Source of the DNA: Mycolicibacterium mengxianglii
GTDB taxonomy: Bacteria; Actinomycetota; Actinomycetes; Mycobacteriales; Mycobacteriaceae
Assembly: GCF_015710575.1 (NCBI RefSeq)
Contig: NZ_CP065373.1
Span: forward strand, 1,798,001 to 1,862,000
DNA: 64,000 nt
Reading direction: 5' to 3'
The position numbers were made by a program, and so were the translations under genes. Positions 43,852 to 52,879 of this stretch are shown one piece after another (within the stretch, counting starts at the first letter, position 1; every line of letters begins with the position of its first letter). The notes under the pieces are model-generated. The model saw nothing but the letters and a program-made list of their open reading frames with translations. It was not told the DNA's origin and made no database searches.

Positions 43852-46410
43852 ATGGACAGTGATCAACGCGAGTCTGCGTTCACCTGGCAGGGGCGGCGCG
43901 AGCTGGTCGGCCGGATACATGAACAGGTCGACGAGCTGGTGGCAGCTCGTGACCAGATGGAACAACTGGTAGGGGCCATCGTCGCGATCGGTTCCGATCT
44001 GGACCTCGATGTGACGCTGCACCGCATCGTCAACGCCGCGATGGAGCTGTGTGATGCCCGCTACGGCGCGCTGGCTGTGCGTGGGTCCGACGGTGCCTTG
44101 GTCTCTTTCATCCCCGCGGGAATCAACGAGGACACTGCGCAGCGGCTCAGCGATCTGCCGGTAGGTGAGGGTCTGCGCGTCGATGATCTGCATGCTCATA
44201 CTCCCAATGGACTGTCGGCGCAGGATCCGCCGATGCGGGCTCTTCTCGGACTGCCAATAACAGTGCGGGGAGCGAACTTCGGGAATCTCTACCTGGTCGA
44301 CGATCGGCCCGGCAGGGTGTTCTCCGCTTCCCATGAGGCCGCCGTCCGGGCCTTGGCGACGGCGGCAGCAGCAGCTATCGACAATGCGCGACTCTTCGAG
44401 CGGGAACGGGAGTCGGCGAAATGGACGAAGGCCAGTCGCGAGATCACCACCGCGCTACTGTCCGGCGACCCCCAGACCGGGCCGTTGCAGCTCATTGTGA
44501 ACCGGGCGCTGGAGTTGGCCGATGCCGAGCAGGCCATCTTGCTGGTGCCGCAGGAACCCGATCTGCCCACCAATGACGTCGACACCCTTGTGGTGGCGGC
44601 CACGGCAGGACGGTACGCCTCCGAGGTGATCGGCCGCCAAGTCCCGATGGACGGATCCACCACCGGCGGCGTCGCGCGTCGCGGGCTGCCCCTGATCACC
44701 GACTCATTCCAATATCCGATCGAGGGATTCACCAATGTGGGTGAACGATCGGCCATCGTGATGCCCCTGATTGCCGACGACACCGTGCTCGGCGTGATTG
44801 CCGTCGCGCGTCGTCCCCTGCAGCCGCCTTTCGGCGACGATTACCTGGAGCTGGTCAGCGACTTCGCGGCCCATGCTGCCATTGCCCTGGCGCTGGCGGC
44901 AGGCCGCGAACATGCGCTCAACCAGGAACTCGCCGAAGCCGACACCCTGGGTGACGCCCTGAACGCAGCGGCGGAGGAACTGCGCCGGCTGTGGCGGGCA
45001 CGCCGTGTTCTCGCTGTCACCTTTCCGTCGCACGGCTCCTCAGCGGGAGCGGTACCAGAAGTTGTGTCGGTCGGTGAGGCCGGGCAGTGGGCTGATCTGC
45101 CGCCCAGCACCCGGCAAATGCTCACCGCACTTCGCGACGGCGACCTGCTCAGCCCCAACACCACGCTGGCCGGCACGGCAGGGATCGCGTTGCAGCATCC
45201 CGAAGGCGTGCTTGTCGTCTGGATCGATCTGGCCGAGCAACGGCCGTTCACCCTCGAGGACCAGACGTTGCTCACCGTGCTGGCGGGCCGCCTCGGCCAG
45301 GGTCTGCAGCGGGTGCACCAAGTTGACCAGCAGCGCGAAACGGCACTGGCGCTGCAACACGCAATCCTCGGCCCGGCTCAGCTGCCGCAAGGGTTCGCCG
45401 TGCGCTATCAGGCCGCCAGCCGGCCCCTGCAGGTGGGCGGTGACTGGTACGACGTCGTGGAGTTGGAGGACGGGCGTATCGCGTTGATCGTCGGCGACTG
45501 CGTGGGGCACGGTCTGATCGCCGCCACCGTGATGGGCCAGGTGCGCAGCGCCTGCCGGGCGCTGTTGTTCGGCAACCCCAGTCCCGGCGCCGCTCTGGCC
45601 GGGATGGACCGCTTTGCTGCACGGTTGCCAGGCGCCCAATGCACCACCGTCGTGTGTGCCGTGCTCAACCCCGACACCGGTGAACTGGTGTACTCGAGCG
45701 CCGGACACCCGCCGCCCATTCTGGTCCACGCCGATGGAACCACCCAGTTGCTCGACGAGGGCCACACCATTGCTCTGGGCATACGAGCCGACTGGCCGCG
45801 TCCCGAAGCCCACGTGACCATCCCGGTGGGCGCAACCCTGCTGCTCTACAGCGACGGTCTGGTCGAACGCCGCCGTGTTGCGCTGGAGGACGGCATCTCC
45901 CGCGCCGCCGCCCTGGTCAAGGACCTCCGCGTCTCCGCATTAGATGAATCGGCGGACCAGATCATGGCCGGTTTGGCGCCGAGTTACGGGTACCAGGACG
46001 ACGTTGTTCTCCTGCTCTACCGCCACCCCGGCCCGCTCGAGTTGGTTTTTCCCGCGCATGTCAGCCAGCTGGCCCCTACGCGGACGGCGTTGCGTCGCTG
46101 GTTGACCCGAGCCCGGATGAGCCCCAGCCAGGCGATGGACGTGCTGGTCTCGGCTGGAGAAGCCGTCGCCAATGCCATCGAGCACGGCCATCGCGATAAC
46201 CCGGAGGGCATCATCAGCCTGTCTGCGACAGCACTGGACGACAAGGTCCAATTGACCATCACTGACACCGGTTCGTGGAAACCTCAGCAACCGATCCCAG
46301 ATGCTCATCGCGGCCGGGGCATCACACTCATGCGAGGGCTCATGCAGGAAGTTGCCATCAACCCGGAGACCACCGGGACCACCGTTCGTATATCCGCGAG
46401 GATCAGCTGA
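43852..46410 (+). CDS. GAF-GAF-SpoIIE(PP2C)-HATPase stress regulator (RsbU/RsbW-type fusion)
   Basis: 852 residues. A short N-terminal coiled coil is followed by a first GAF domain (about 50-185, DLDVTLHRIVNAAMELCDARYGAL), a second GAF (about 210-350), and a more divergent GAF-like part (about 385-490). The PP2C-like SpoIIE phosphatase (500-725) has GGDWYD (529-534), GDCVGHG (548-554) and YSDGLVE (666-672). The C-terminal anti-sigma-type HATPase (about 730-852) has E770 and N774 of the N-box (GEAVANAIEH) and GRGITLM. The protein should dephosphorylate and rephosphorylate an STAS partner, encoded next door with a one-base overlap. It is cytosolic with no transmembrane sensor. Confidence 0.9.
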   Translation: MDSDQRESAFTWQGRRELVGRIHEQVDELVAARDQMEQLVGAIVAIGSDLDLDVTLHRIVNAAMELCDARYGALAVRGSDGALVSFIPAGINEDTAQRLSDLPVGEGLRVDDLHAHTPNGLSAQDPPMRALLGLPITVRGANFGNLYLVDDRPGRVFSASHEAAVRALATAAAAAIDNARLFERERESAKWTKASREITTALLSGDPQTGPLQLIVNRALELADAEQAILLVPQEPDLPTNDVDTLVVAATAGRYASEVIGRQVPMDGSTTGGVARRGLPLITDSFQYPIEGFTNVGERSAIVMPLIADDTVLGVIAVARRPLQPPFGDDYLELVSDFAAHAAIALALAAGREHALNQELAEADTLGDALNAAAEELRRLWRARRVLAVTFPSHGSSAGAVPEVVSVGEAGQWADLPPSTRQMLTALRDGDLLSPNTTLAGTAGIALQHPEGVLVVWIDLAEQRPFTLEDQTLLTVLAGRLGQGLQRVHQVDQQRETALALQHAILGPAQLPQGFAVRYQAASRPLQVGGDWYDVVELEDGRIALIVGDCVGHGLIAATVMGQVRSACRALLFGNPSPGAALAGMDRFAARLPGAQCTTVVCAVLNPDTGELVYSSAGHPPPILVHADGTTQLLDEGHTIALGIRADWPRPEAHVTIPVGATLLLYSDGLVERRRVALEDGISRAAALVKDLRVSALDESADQIMAGLAPSYGYQDDVVLLLYRHPGPLELVFPAHVSQLAPTRTALRRWLTRARMSPSQAMDVLVSAGEAVANAIEHGHRDNPEGIISLSATALDDKVQLTITDTGSWKPQQPIPDAHRGRGITLMRGLMQEVAINPETTGTTVRISARIS

Positions 46411-46739
46411 TGTCCACGTCGCTCACTCTTGACACCGCTCAACGCAGCGGCGGGATACTCATCCTGATTGCTGGGGGAGAGATCGATCTCAGCAACATCG
46501 AGGCGTTCAAGGAGGCCCTCTCGACCGCAGTCTCGCAGGCCGCCAGCAGCGGCGCTTCGCTTGTTGTCGACCTCAGCGCCGTGGAGTATCTGGACAGCGC
46601 CGCCATCAACGTCCTGTGTGCCCAGGCTGAAGTCATCACGGATCTGATCGCCAACCCGCTGCTGATGTCCACCTTCACCATCAGCGGTCTGGCCGAACTG
46701 GTTGCGGTCGCACCGGCATCGCCCACCAGCGGAGCCTGA
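46410..46739 (+). CDS. STAS-domain anti-sigma factor antagonist
   Basis: 109 residues. The strand GILILIAGGEIDLSN, the helix EAFKEALSTAV, and the phospho-site region VVDLSAVEYLDSAAINVLC with Ser63 match SpoIIAA/RsbV. Stop-start overlap with the upstream kinase/phosphatase (TGATG at 46408-46412) shows that both partners are made together. It should toggle phosphorylation and bind an anti-sigma factor; in mycobacteria the candidates are the SigF-type anti-sigma factors. Confidence 0.88.
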   Translation: MSTSLTLDTAQRSGGILILIAGGEIDLSNIEAFKEALSTAVSQAASSGASLVVDLSAVEYLDSAAINVLCAQAEVITDLIANPLLMSTFTISGLAELVAVAPASPTSGA

Positions 46740-46756
46740 CCCGCCGCCCGGGTCAG
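46736..46756. terminator. Bidirectional hairpin between STAS and GMC genes
   Basis: CTGACCC-GCCGCCC-GGGTCAG, a 7-bp perfect stem containing both stop codons of the convergent genes. There is no U tract, so termination is plausible but unproven. Confidence 0.45.
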
Positions 46757-48294
46757 AGCCCGTGGTCGGCTTTGATGAACTGGGCCGCGCGCTCGCCGAT
46801 CACCACGCAGGGAGCCATCGTGTTGGCGCTGGTGATGCGCGGCATGATCGACGCGTCGGCCACCCGGAGGCCGTCGCACCCGAAGACTCTGAGACGGCCA
46901 TCGACCACTGACATCGCGTCGCGGCCCATCTTGGCCGTCCCGCACTCGTGCCAGTACGTCGTCACCGCATCACGCAGATAGTTCTCCAGGTCGGCACCGC
47001 CAAGATCGCCGGGCATCACCTCCCGCTGGACGAACGGCCGAAGCGGTGTCGAGTTGCCGATTTCGCGCAGCGTTTCCACGCAGGCGAAAGCCAGTTTCAG
47101 ATCGTCAGGGTCCGTCAGCGCGTTCGCCTCGATCCGGACAGGATCCCCCGGGTGGGGCCCGGACAACCGCACCCGGCCTCGACTCCTGGGATGCGTGGGC
47201 GCGCCGAACAGAATCCAGCTGTTGTCCGGCAGCCCGAATCGAGCCGCGGTCTCCCGCGTCGACTTCGGAAACGGACCCAGGCAGGCAAACAGGTCCGGCC
47301 CATCGACACCGGCGGTTCCGGTGTCCCAGAACATCGTCGCCCCGACCTGTGTGCTGATTTCCACCGAATCCGGGAACTGCCAGACGCAGTCGTAACCGAA
47401 GTGGTCCTGGAAATTGTGTCCCACCCCCGGCAGGTTGACGACGACATCGATTCCCGCGCTGCGTAATTCGGCTGCGTCACCAATGCCGCTCTGCATCAGG
47501 ACTTTCGGCGTGTGGATTGCGCCGAGCGAGAGCACCACCTCGGTGTTCGCAGTGACCCGGTGCAGACCACCCTGCACCATGACCTCGACCCCCGCGGCGC
47601 GAGTGCCCTCGAAGAGGATCCGTGTCACCAGCGCGTGCGGCACCACGGTCAGGTTTGGTTGCCGCAGCTTGGGGGCGATATATGAGCCGAACACCGAGAG
47701 TCGTTTCCCGGCACGGGAACGCATGTCGGTAGGGGCCGCACCTCGATTCTGTTCCATGAGTCGGCCGTTCGGACTGCGATGAGTAGGGATGCCGAGATCC
47801 CGTGCGGCATGCAGAGTTGCCGCGACCAGTGGGTGCGGATCGGGTGCGGGTTGCACGAACACCGGTCCGCGGGTCCCGCGGTACGTCGGCTCGTCCGGAC
47901 CGTGCCAATCTTCGATCTGCCGATAGAGTTCCAGCACGGAGTCGTAGCCCCAGGCGGGCTCGCCGGATTCCGAGGCGAAATGATCCCAGTCATGTCGGTG
48001 CCCGCGCGCCCAGATCATCAAGTTGACACTCGATCCGCCGCCGAGGACCTTGCCCATCGAGAATGGGATCGCCCGGCCGTTGGCCGACTGATCGGGCTCT
48101 GACTGGAAGTTCCAGTCGCGTTCGCTGCCGAGGTTCTGCGGCCACTGGGTGGCTTCGGTCACCGCGGGTACCTCATCGCTGCCCCCGGCTTCCAGCAGCA
48201 AGACGGTCAGGGCCGGGTCCTCGGCGAGCCGGCCGGCCACCACCGACCCCGAGGACCCTGCACCGCAGACAATGACGTCATAGTTCGGTTTCAT
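46753..48294 (-). CDS. GMC-family FAD oxidoreductase (choline/alcohol dehydrogenase-like)
   Basis: 513 residues from ATG 48294 (GGAGGGC upstream); an upstream ATG at 48390 is not conserved. The FAD motif is VIVCGAGSSGSVVAGRLAEDP with LLEAGG. The first GMC signature is SMGKVLGGGSSVNLMIWARGH, the second is LSLGAIHTPKVLMQSGIG. The C-terminal active-site His pair is in TYWHECGTAKMG (His about 448) and SANTMAPCVVIGE. It oxidises an alcohol to aldehyde with FAD; the substrate is unknown. The palindrome at 48317-48332 lies just upstream. Confidence 0.88.
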   Translation of the reverse strand: MKPNYDVIVCGAGSSGSVVAGRLAEDPALTVLLLEAGGSDEVPAVTEATQWPQNLGSERDWNFQSEPDQSANGRAIPFSMGKVLGGGSSVNLMIWARGHRHDWDHFASESGEPAWGYDSVLELYRQIEDWHGPDEPTYRGTRGPVFVQPAPDPHPLVAATLHAARDLGIPTHRSPNGRLMEQNRGAAPTDMRSRAGKRLSVFGSYIAPKLRQPNLTVVPHALVTRILFEGTRAAGVEVMVQGGLHRVTANTEVVLSLGAIHTPKVLMQSGIGDAAELRSAGIDVVVNLPGVGHNFQDHFGYDCVWQFPDSVEISTQVGATMFWDTGTAGVDGPDLFACLGPFPKSTRETAARFGLPDNSWILFGAPTHPRSRGRVRLSGPHPGDPVRIEANALTDPDDLKLAFACVETLREIGNSTPLRPFVQREVMPGDLGGADLENYLRDAVTTYWHECGTAKMGRDAMSVVDGRLRVFGCDGLRVADASIMPRITSANTMAPCVVIGERAAQFIKADHGL

Positions 48295-48316
48295 GCGCCC
48301 TCCGGCAGTCTGAGTA

Positions 48317-48332
48317 TGGGTAGATGTACCCA
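48317..48332. promoter_or_regulatory. Perfect 16-bp palindrome upstream of GMC oxidoreductase
   Basis: TGGGTA-GATG-TACCCA, 23 bases before the GMC start and 169 bases before the divergent TetR gene. It may be an operator for that TetR protein. Confidence 0.5.
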
Positions 48333-48500
48333 AGTTAGGTTCGTCGCGGGCGGAATTTGCGCTTGGTCGGGGGATTGCCAGGACGGGCACAGCACTCTGT
48401 GCGACAACGAGAGGGTTGGGTCACATCGGAATCGGGAGGGTGTCTTAGATAACCTATGTTTTCGTTGTCATCTGTCTACGAAGCTCGCTAAGCTCCTGGA

Positions 48501-49070
48501 ATGGCAGCACGCGCGCACAGCACTGACCCCCGCGCCGAACGGGTGCGGTGTCAGCTCCAAGACGCGGCATTGCAGCTCGCCGGGGAGGGCCCGGTCGACG
48601 GGTTGACCGTGGGTGCCATCGCACGCCGGGCCTCGGTCAGCCGACAGGCGTTCTACCAGCACTTCGACGATCGTGACGATGCCGTCGGTGCCGCCGTCGC
48701 GGCTGCCTTCGCGACCGCTACCGCCGGAATCGGGGCCGACCCGGCCGACCACATCCTGGCGTTGTTCGACTTCGTCGCGCGGCACCGCGCCATCTACCGA
48801 AACATCGTGCCCAGCACGGTCTCGTCGCGCGCGGCATCGGCCTTTCGCGCCGAACTGGCGCCGGCATGCCGGGAGATCGCCGCGCAGGCGACCACCAGCA
48901 CCGCCGTCACGACTGACCAGATTCAACGGTTCCTCGTCGGCGGGTTCATGGAAGTCCTGAGGAGCTGGATGGAAGACCCCAACCCGGGTGACCTGCACGT
49001 CAGCGGCCGACAGGCACTCGACACCGTGGCAGCTCTGCTGGGCATCCGCCGTGCCGTAGCACCCGCCTGA
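48501..49070 (+). CDS. TetR-family regulator
   Basis: 189 residues. The helix-turn-helix is LTVGAIARRASVSRQAFYQHFDDRDDAVGAAV, and the C-terminal helices end LDTVAALLGIRRA. It is divergent from the GMC oxidoreductase and 47 bases upstream of the membrane protein gene, so it may control both. ATG 48501 without a strong Shine-Dalgarno. Confidence 0.87.
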   Translation: MAARAHSTDPRAERVRCQLQDAALQLAGEGPVDGLTVGAIARRASVSRQAFYQHFDDRDDAVGAAVAAAFATATAGIGADPADHILALFDFVARHRAIYRNIVPSTVSSRAASAFRAELAPACREIAAQATTSTAVTTDQIQRFLVGGFMEVLRSWMEDPNPGDLHVSGRQALDTVAALLGIRRAVAPA

Positions 49071-49117
49071 GATCCGAACCTCTTCCAGCGCTTTCCCGTA
49101 CGAGAAAGGGATTCACC

Positions 49118-50158
49118 ATGGGCAGACACTCTGCTGGTGGCACCACATCAGTCCTCGACCGCAGCGTCCCCGCAGCGTCAGACACCCGACTTCCCGCGAC
49201 ACCGTCCCAACTGCGGATGACGGCTTTTGCGATGATCGGTCTGGCCTTGTTCGTCGTGGCGATGGTGGCCAGTTACTCCGGTGCATTCGCCAACCCGACC
49301 TTGCACCGCCTCGAGGTTGCGGTGGTGGGCAGTGACCAGGCCGTGAACGCCCTGGCGGAACAGGAAGCGTTGCGAGTCAATCGAGTTGACGATGATGATG
49401 CGGCTCGTCAGGCCGTCTACGAGCGTCGAGCAGATACCGCTTTTGTGATCACGCCGGCCGGTGAGCTGAAAATCTATATCGCGGGGGGTGGGGGCCGAAG
49501 TGTGGCCACCGCGGCGGAGAAGGTCGGACAGGCGGCCGCCGCCCAGTTGCATTTGCGGCCCGTGGTCGACGACATCGCCCCCACGGCCTCCGGAAATCCC
49601 TCGGGCACAGTGGAATTCTATGCGGTGATCTTCCTGTCCATCGGTGCGTCAGGTGGCGCCGCAGCGTTCAACATGATCATCGGAAAGGTGGGTACCCTTG
49701 CCCGATTCGCCTGGCGCACCCTGACGTTGCTCGGGTACTCGGCACTGCTTGCCGCCGCTGTGACGGTGTATGTCCACGCGGTTCTCGACACCGACCTGGG
49801 TCACCAGTGGCAGATGTTCGCAGCGCTGTGGCTCTACGCGCTGGCTGTTGCGGGGGCCATCACCGGACTGGGGGCCGCGGCCGGCACCATAGCTTCGGTC
49901 GTGCTGACGCTGTTCCTGGTCATCGTCGGTAACGCCGCCGCCGCCGGACCCGTCGGGCGGCCCCTGCTGTCCGGCTTCTACGCGACCCTCAATGAGGTGG
50001 TGCCGCAAGGCTCCGGGGTATCGCTATTGCGCAGTATCGAATACTTCGGCGGCAACGGCTCTTTCGCGGCCATCGCGACGCTGCTGGTGTGGGGTGCGGC
50101 GGGACTGGCGCTGGCGGTGGTGGCATTTCTCCGATCGCGGATCGCCGAAAGGTCTTGA
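49118..50158 (+). CDS. Membrane protein of the DUF3533/YhgE-Pip-like type
   Basis: 346 residues. The first transmembrane helix is at about 36-57, followed by a large extracellular domain (about 58-165) that contains a VAVVGSDQAVNALA pattern seen in YhgE/Pip and DUF3533 exporters. Five or six C-terminal helices follow (from about 168). AGAAAGTI-type small-residue helices suggest a permease half resembling ABC-2 components, though no ATPase is adjacent. Start ATG 49118 with GAGAAAGGG upstream. Possibly exports a toxic lipid or drug under the TetR gene. Confidence 0.7.
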   Translation: MGRHSAGGTTSVLDRSVPAASDTRLPATPSQLRMTAFAMIGLALFVVAMVASYSGAFANPTLHRLEVAVVGSDQAVNALAEQEALRVNRVDDDDAARQAVYERRADTAFVITPAGELKIYIAGGGGRSVATAAEKVGQAAAAQLHLRPVVDDIAPTASGNPSGTVEFYAVIFLSIGASGGAAAFNMIIGKVGTLARFAWRTLTLLGYSALLAAAVTVYVHAVLDTDLGHQWQMFAALWLYALAVAGAITGLGAAAGTIASVVLTLFLVIVGNAAAAGPVGRPLLSGFYATLNEVVPQGSGVSLLRSIEYFGGNGSFAAIATLLVWGAAGLALAVVAFLRSRIAERS

Positions 50159-50174
50159 TTCTTCGGCCCCCGGC

Positions 50175-50200
50175 GATTTCGATCGGCCATTCACGGGTAT
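50175..50200 (+). promoter_or_regulatory. Putative SigF-type promoter of the DUF2231 gene
   Basis: GATTT-N15-GGGTAT with the -10 ending ten bases before ATG 50210, matching SigF except one base in the -35. The resulting transcript would be nearly leaderless. Confidence 0.5.
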
Positions 50201-50209
50201 GTGAGCGCC

Positions 50210-50776
50210 ATGAATGTTCATGGCGTCTTGCGTGCCGCTGAAGCGGCCAGTGTCTTCGACGGTCCGGCCGAGCGGAGTGCCCAGCTCGTCGAGCGTCTCC
50301 CCGGCCGTCGTTGGAAGGCTGCGCTGCGCGGATCGTGGCTGGGGCACCCGGTACATCCACTGCTGGTGACGGTGCCAATCGGTGCGTGGGTGGGCTCGGC
50401 CGTGTTCAGCCTGGGCTTCGACGACCACAAGACAGCGCGACGACTGCTGGGCATCGGGCTGGCGGCGACACCGCCGACGGTTCTGACCGGCGTTGTCGAT
50501 CTCGCCTTGCTGCACCGCGAGCAACGGCGCGTCGGAATGCTGCATGCTCTCCTGAACACCTGCGGAATTGCTCTGATCGCCCTGGCCTTCCGACGCTACG
50601 GCCGCGAACAGCACCGGTCTGCCACCGTGTACAGCTTGGTGGGCTTGTTGTTCATCGGTGCCGGTGGAGCACTCGGTGGCCACCTTTCCTACGCGCAGGG
50701 CGCGGGCGTGCATCGGTGGGAACGGGCGCGCGGAGTCGGTGATCTCATCGACTACGCAAGGGGTCACGCGGCCTGA
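50210..50776 (+). CDS. DUF2231 membrane protein
   Basis: 188 residues from ATG 50210; GTG 50201 in frame overlaps the region just after the -10 box, making the ATG likelier. DUF2231 features are GHPVHPLLVTVPIGAW (paired His in the first helix) and hydrophobic helices at about 54-70, 85-103, 113-128 and 143-160. Probably a small integral membrane protein; related proteins occur with heme or redox genes. Function is unknown. Confidence 0.78.
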   Translation: MNVHGVLRAAEAASVFDGPAERSAQLVERLPGRRWKAALRGSWLGHPVHPLLVTVPIGAWVGSAVFSLGFDDHKTARRLLGIGLAATPPTVLTGVVDLALLHREQRRVGMLHALLNTCGIALIALAFRRYGREQHRSATVYSLVGLLFIGAGGALGGHLSYAQGAGVHRWERARGVGDLIDYARGHAA

Positions 50777-51030
50777 TCTACGAGATTCCGGTTCAGGGGG
50801 ATTCGGCCGGGTACGCACCCAACGATCTCTTTGATGAAGAGTACGAGGAGCACGCCAGCGCGCTGTGATACCTGTCGGACGGTGCTGATGCCGACAAGGG
50901 CCGGTGGATCGGCCCGTTGCCGGACGGTCGCCACACGGGTCGGTTCCTGGCCGATGCTGGAGGACGCCATCGACCCCGACAAGCCCTGACAGCGTGACCA
51001 CGCGTTCGCCAAGCGGAAAATCACCGATCG
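50777..51030. other. 254-base gap, possible gene remnant
   Basis: A plus-strand frame reads EIPVQGDSAGYAPNDLFDEEYEEH, ends in a stop at about 50868, and continues after it in the same frame as YLSDGADADKGRWIGPLPDGRHTGRFLADAG. This looks like an eroded coding sequence, without a recognised family. Confidence 0.4.
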
Positions 51031-51465
51031 TCAGGCCCCGGAACTGAGCTCAGCGGCCTTTGCCCTGGCATACGCCGCGTCGAGTACCGCATACGCGGCT
51101 TCCTCGATAGCGACCTGGACAAAGTCGATGGCATCGAGGGCATAGGCCTCGGCCCGGTCGGCCTCTTTCTCGGCCGACTTCAGGTCGTGTTCGGCTTTCC
51201 TTTCTTGGATTTCGGCGCGCACCTGGGCGACATGGGTCTGCCATTTGCCGCGGATCTCCTGCCATTCCGAGGCAGCCTTCTCGCGGGCGTTCTCGGACTT
51301 GTCCTTGAACTGCCCGGCGGCGGCGCTCGCCTTGTCCCGGGCGACGGCGACGGTGGACTCGAGCTGCTGCTTGGTCTCGTGGTTGGCCGACCTGATCTCG
51401 TCCGCGGCCGCCTTCGCCCGGTCGGAGATCTTGTCGAACTGCTCGCTGAGATCGGTGTGTGCCAC
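51031..51465 (-). CDS. Alanine-rich coiled-coil protein
   Basis: 144 residues from GTG 51465, AAGGGGA upstream; a longer frame to 51543 lacks support. An almost continuous amphipathic helix with many Lys/Glu/Ala (AKAAADEIRSANHETKQQLESTV...) ends in a less charged AIEEAAYAVLDAAYARAKAAEL. Such proteins are often stress-related or apolipoprotein-like surface proteins. No signal peptide. Function unknown. Confidence 0.75.
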   Translation of the reverse strand: MAHTDLSEQFDKISDRAKAAADEIRSANHETKQQLESTVAVARDKASAAAGQFKDKSENAREKAASEWQEIRGKWQTHVAQVRAEIQERKAEHDLKSAEKEADRAEAYALDAIDFVQVAIEEAAYAVLDAAYARAKAAELSSGA

Positions 51466-51625
51466 AAAAGTCCCCTTCTCAAAGCTACGGTCGGCTCTTG
51501 CTCCCCTGTACTCGATCGTCCGCGTGGGCTGTTGACCGGTCACTGTTCAGCGGGACACGATGTCCGGCCAAAGATTAGACGCGGCGACAACCAGGAAGTG
51601 AGTGCACTGTGAGCGCCGCGGCTGG

Positions 51626-52867
51626 TTACTTGAGGCGGCGGTGTACTTCCAAGGCCAGGCACATCTCTGCGACATCTCGCGGCCGGGACAACGAGCGGCC
51701 GGTACATTGCTCGATCCGGTGCAGCCGGTATCTCACGGTGTTGGGGTGGCAGAACAACAATTCGCCCGCCACGCGAAGCGAACCGTCGTTTTCCAGCCAC
51801 ACCCGGAAGGTGTCGAACAGGACATCCCGCTCGTCTTCGGACATCTCTGCAAACGAATCCAGCGTGGGGGCAACAACTTTGGCCAGTACCTCAGGCGCGC
51901 TGACGGCCGCAGTCGCCAGGATGGAGCCGTCGAACCGGGACACCAGTTCGCCGGGTTCGGATTGGCCGCGCAGCATCACTCGTGCGTAGCGCAGTGCCTG
52001 GGCGGTATCGCGCAGTTCATCGAACTGCGCGCTGACACCGACGCGCGCTGCCGCCACCCGGTTCAACAGGGCCAGCACGTCGTCGAAGTGTTTCTCGGAC
52101 TTGAGGTGCACGATGCCCACCTGAACATCCGGCAGGGTCCGCCACGCGGAGAACACATCCAGGCTCCGGAGCTTCGACTGAATTCCCGGCAGGGGTTCGG
52201 CTCCCGCCACGGTCATGTCCGTGGCGACGACGACGTAGGGCCCACCGGTCGGCAGCCGAAGGTGGTCAGCCACTTCCCACAGACTCCACCGTTCCAGCAC
52301 CCGGCCGTGGAGCAGCGCGTCTATCAGCGCGGAGCGCTCCGATTCATCTCGCGACAGCCGGCGCGCCTGCTCGTCGCGGTACCCGGCGGCCATCGCCGAG
52401 GTGAAGATGTCTTGAGCGACGAAGACGTGGCTGGTCAGGATCCGCAGTGCGGCACCACCGTTGAAGGTTCTGCCCGCTATCTCTTGGGCATCCACCTCGT
52501 GAAGGACGGCCTCCCACATCTGGTGAAAGCCAACGCGATAGACCTCCATCACCACCGCCAGTGGTACACCTTCGCGGGCGCGGTCGACTCCGACGCGTTC
52601 GGCTACCGACGGATCGAACTCCTCGTCCGCTGCGATCGCGCTCAAGACCGCGCGCACATGTGCTTCACAGATGGACGCCACGACGCTGAACGGAGCCGGC
52701 GCGGTGGCCTGGTAGAACTCGACGTCATTGCTGATCACACCCGCAACGTGCACCGAGATGTCCGCGACGCGGTGCTCGAGCGCGGACGCAACCTCGGCTA
52801 CCTCGTCCCGGACGCCCGAGCCGTGGGGGGCCCTGGCGCTTCGCGGAGGAGGCACGAGCTGGTCCAC
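51626..52867 (-). CDS. PucR/CdaR-family transcriptional regulator
   Basis: 413 residues. The N-terminal helical sensor is followed by a GGDEF-like middle part and the C-terminal CdaR HTH, LRVAGELLFCHPNTVRYRLHRIEQCTGRSLSRPRD. It resembles MabR in its C-terminal half but differs in the N-terminal domain. Its target is unknown; it lies upstream of no obvious operon, and the SOUL gene ends 12 bases before its start on the same strand. Confidence 0.87.
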   Translation of the reverse strand: MDQLVPPPRSARAPHGSGVRDEVAEVASALEHRVADISVHVAGVISNDVEFYQATAPAPFSVVASICEAHVRAVLSAIAADEEFDPSVAERVGVDRAREGVPLAVVMEVYRVGFHQMWEAVLHEVDAQEIAGRTFNGGAALRILTSHVFVAQDIFTSAMAAGYRDEQARRLSRDESERSALIDALLHGRVLERWSLWEVADHLRLPTGGPYVVVATDMTVAGAEPLPGIQSKLRSLDVFSAWRTLPDVQVGIVHLKSEKHFDDVLALLNRVAAARVGVSAQFDELRDTAQALRYARVMLRGQSEPGELVSRFDGSILATAAVSAPEVLAKVVAPTLDSFAEMSEDERDVLFDTFRVWLENDGSLRVAGELLFCHPNTVRYRLHRIEQCTGRSLSRPRDVAEMCLALEVHRRLK

Positions 52868-52879
52868 CGGACAACCTCG

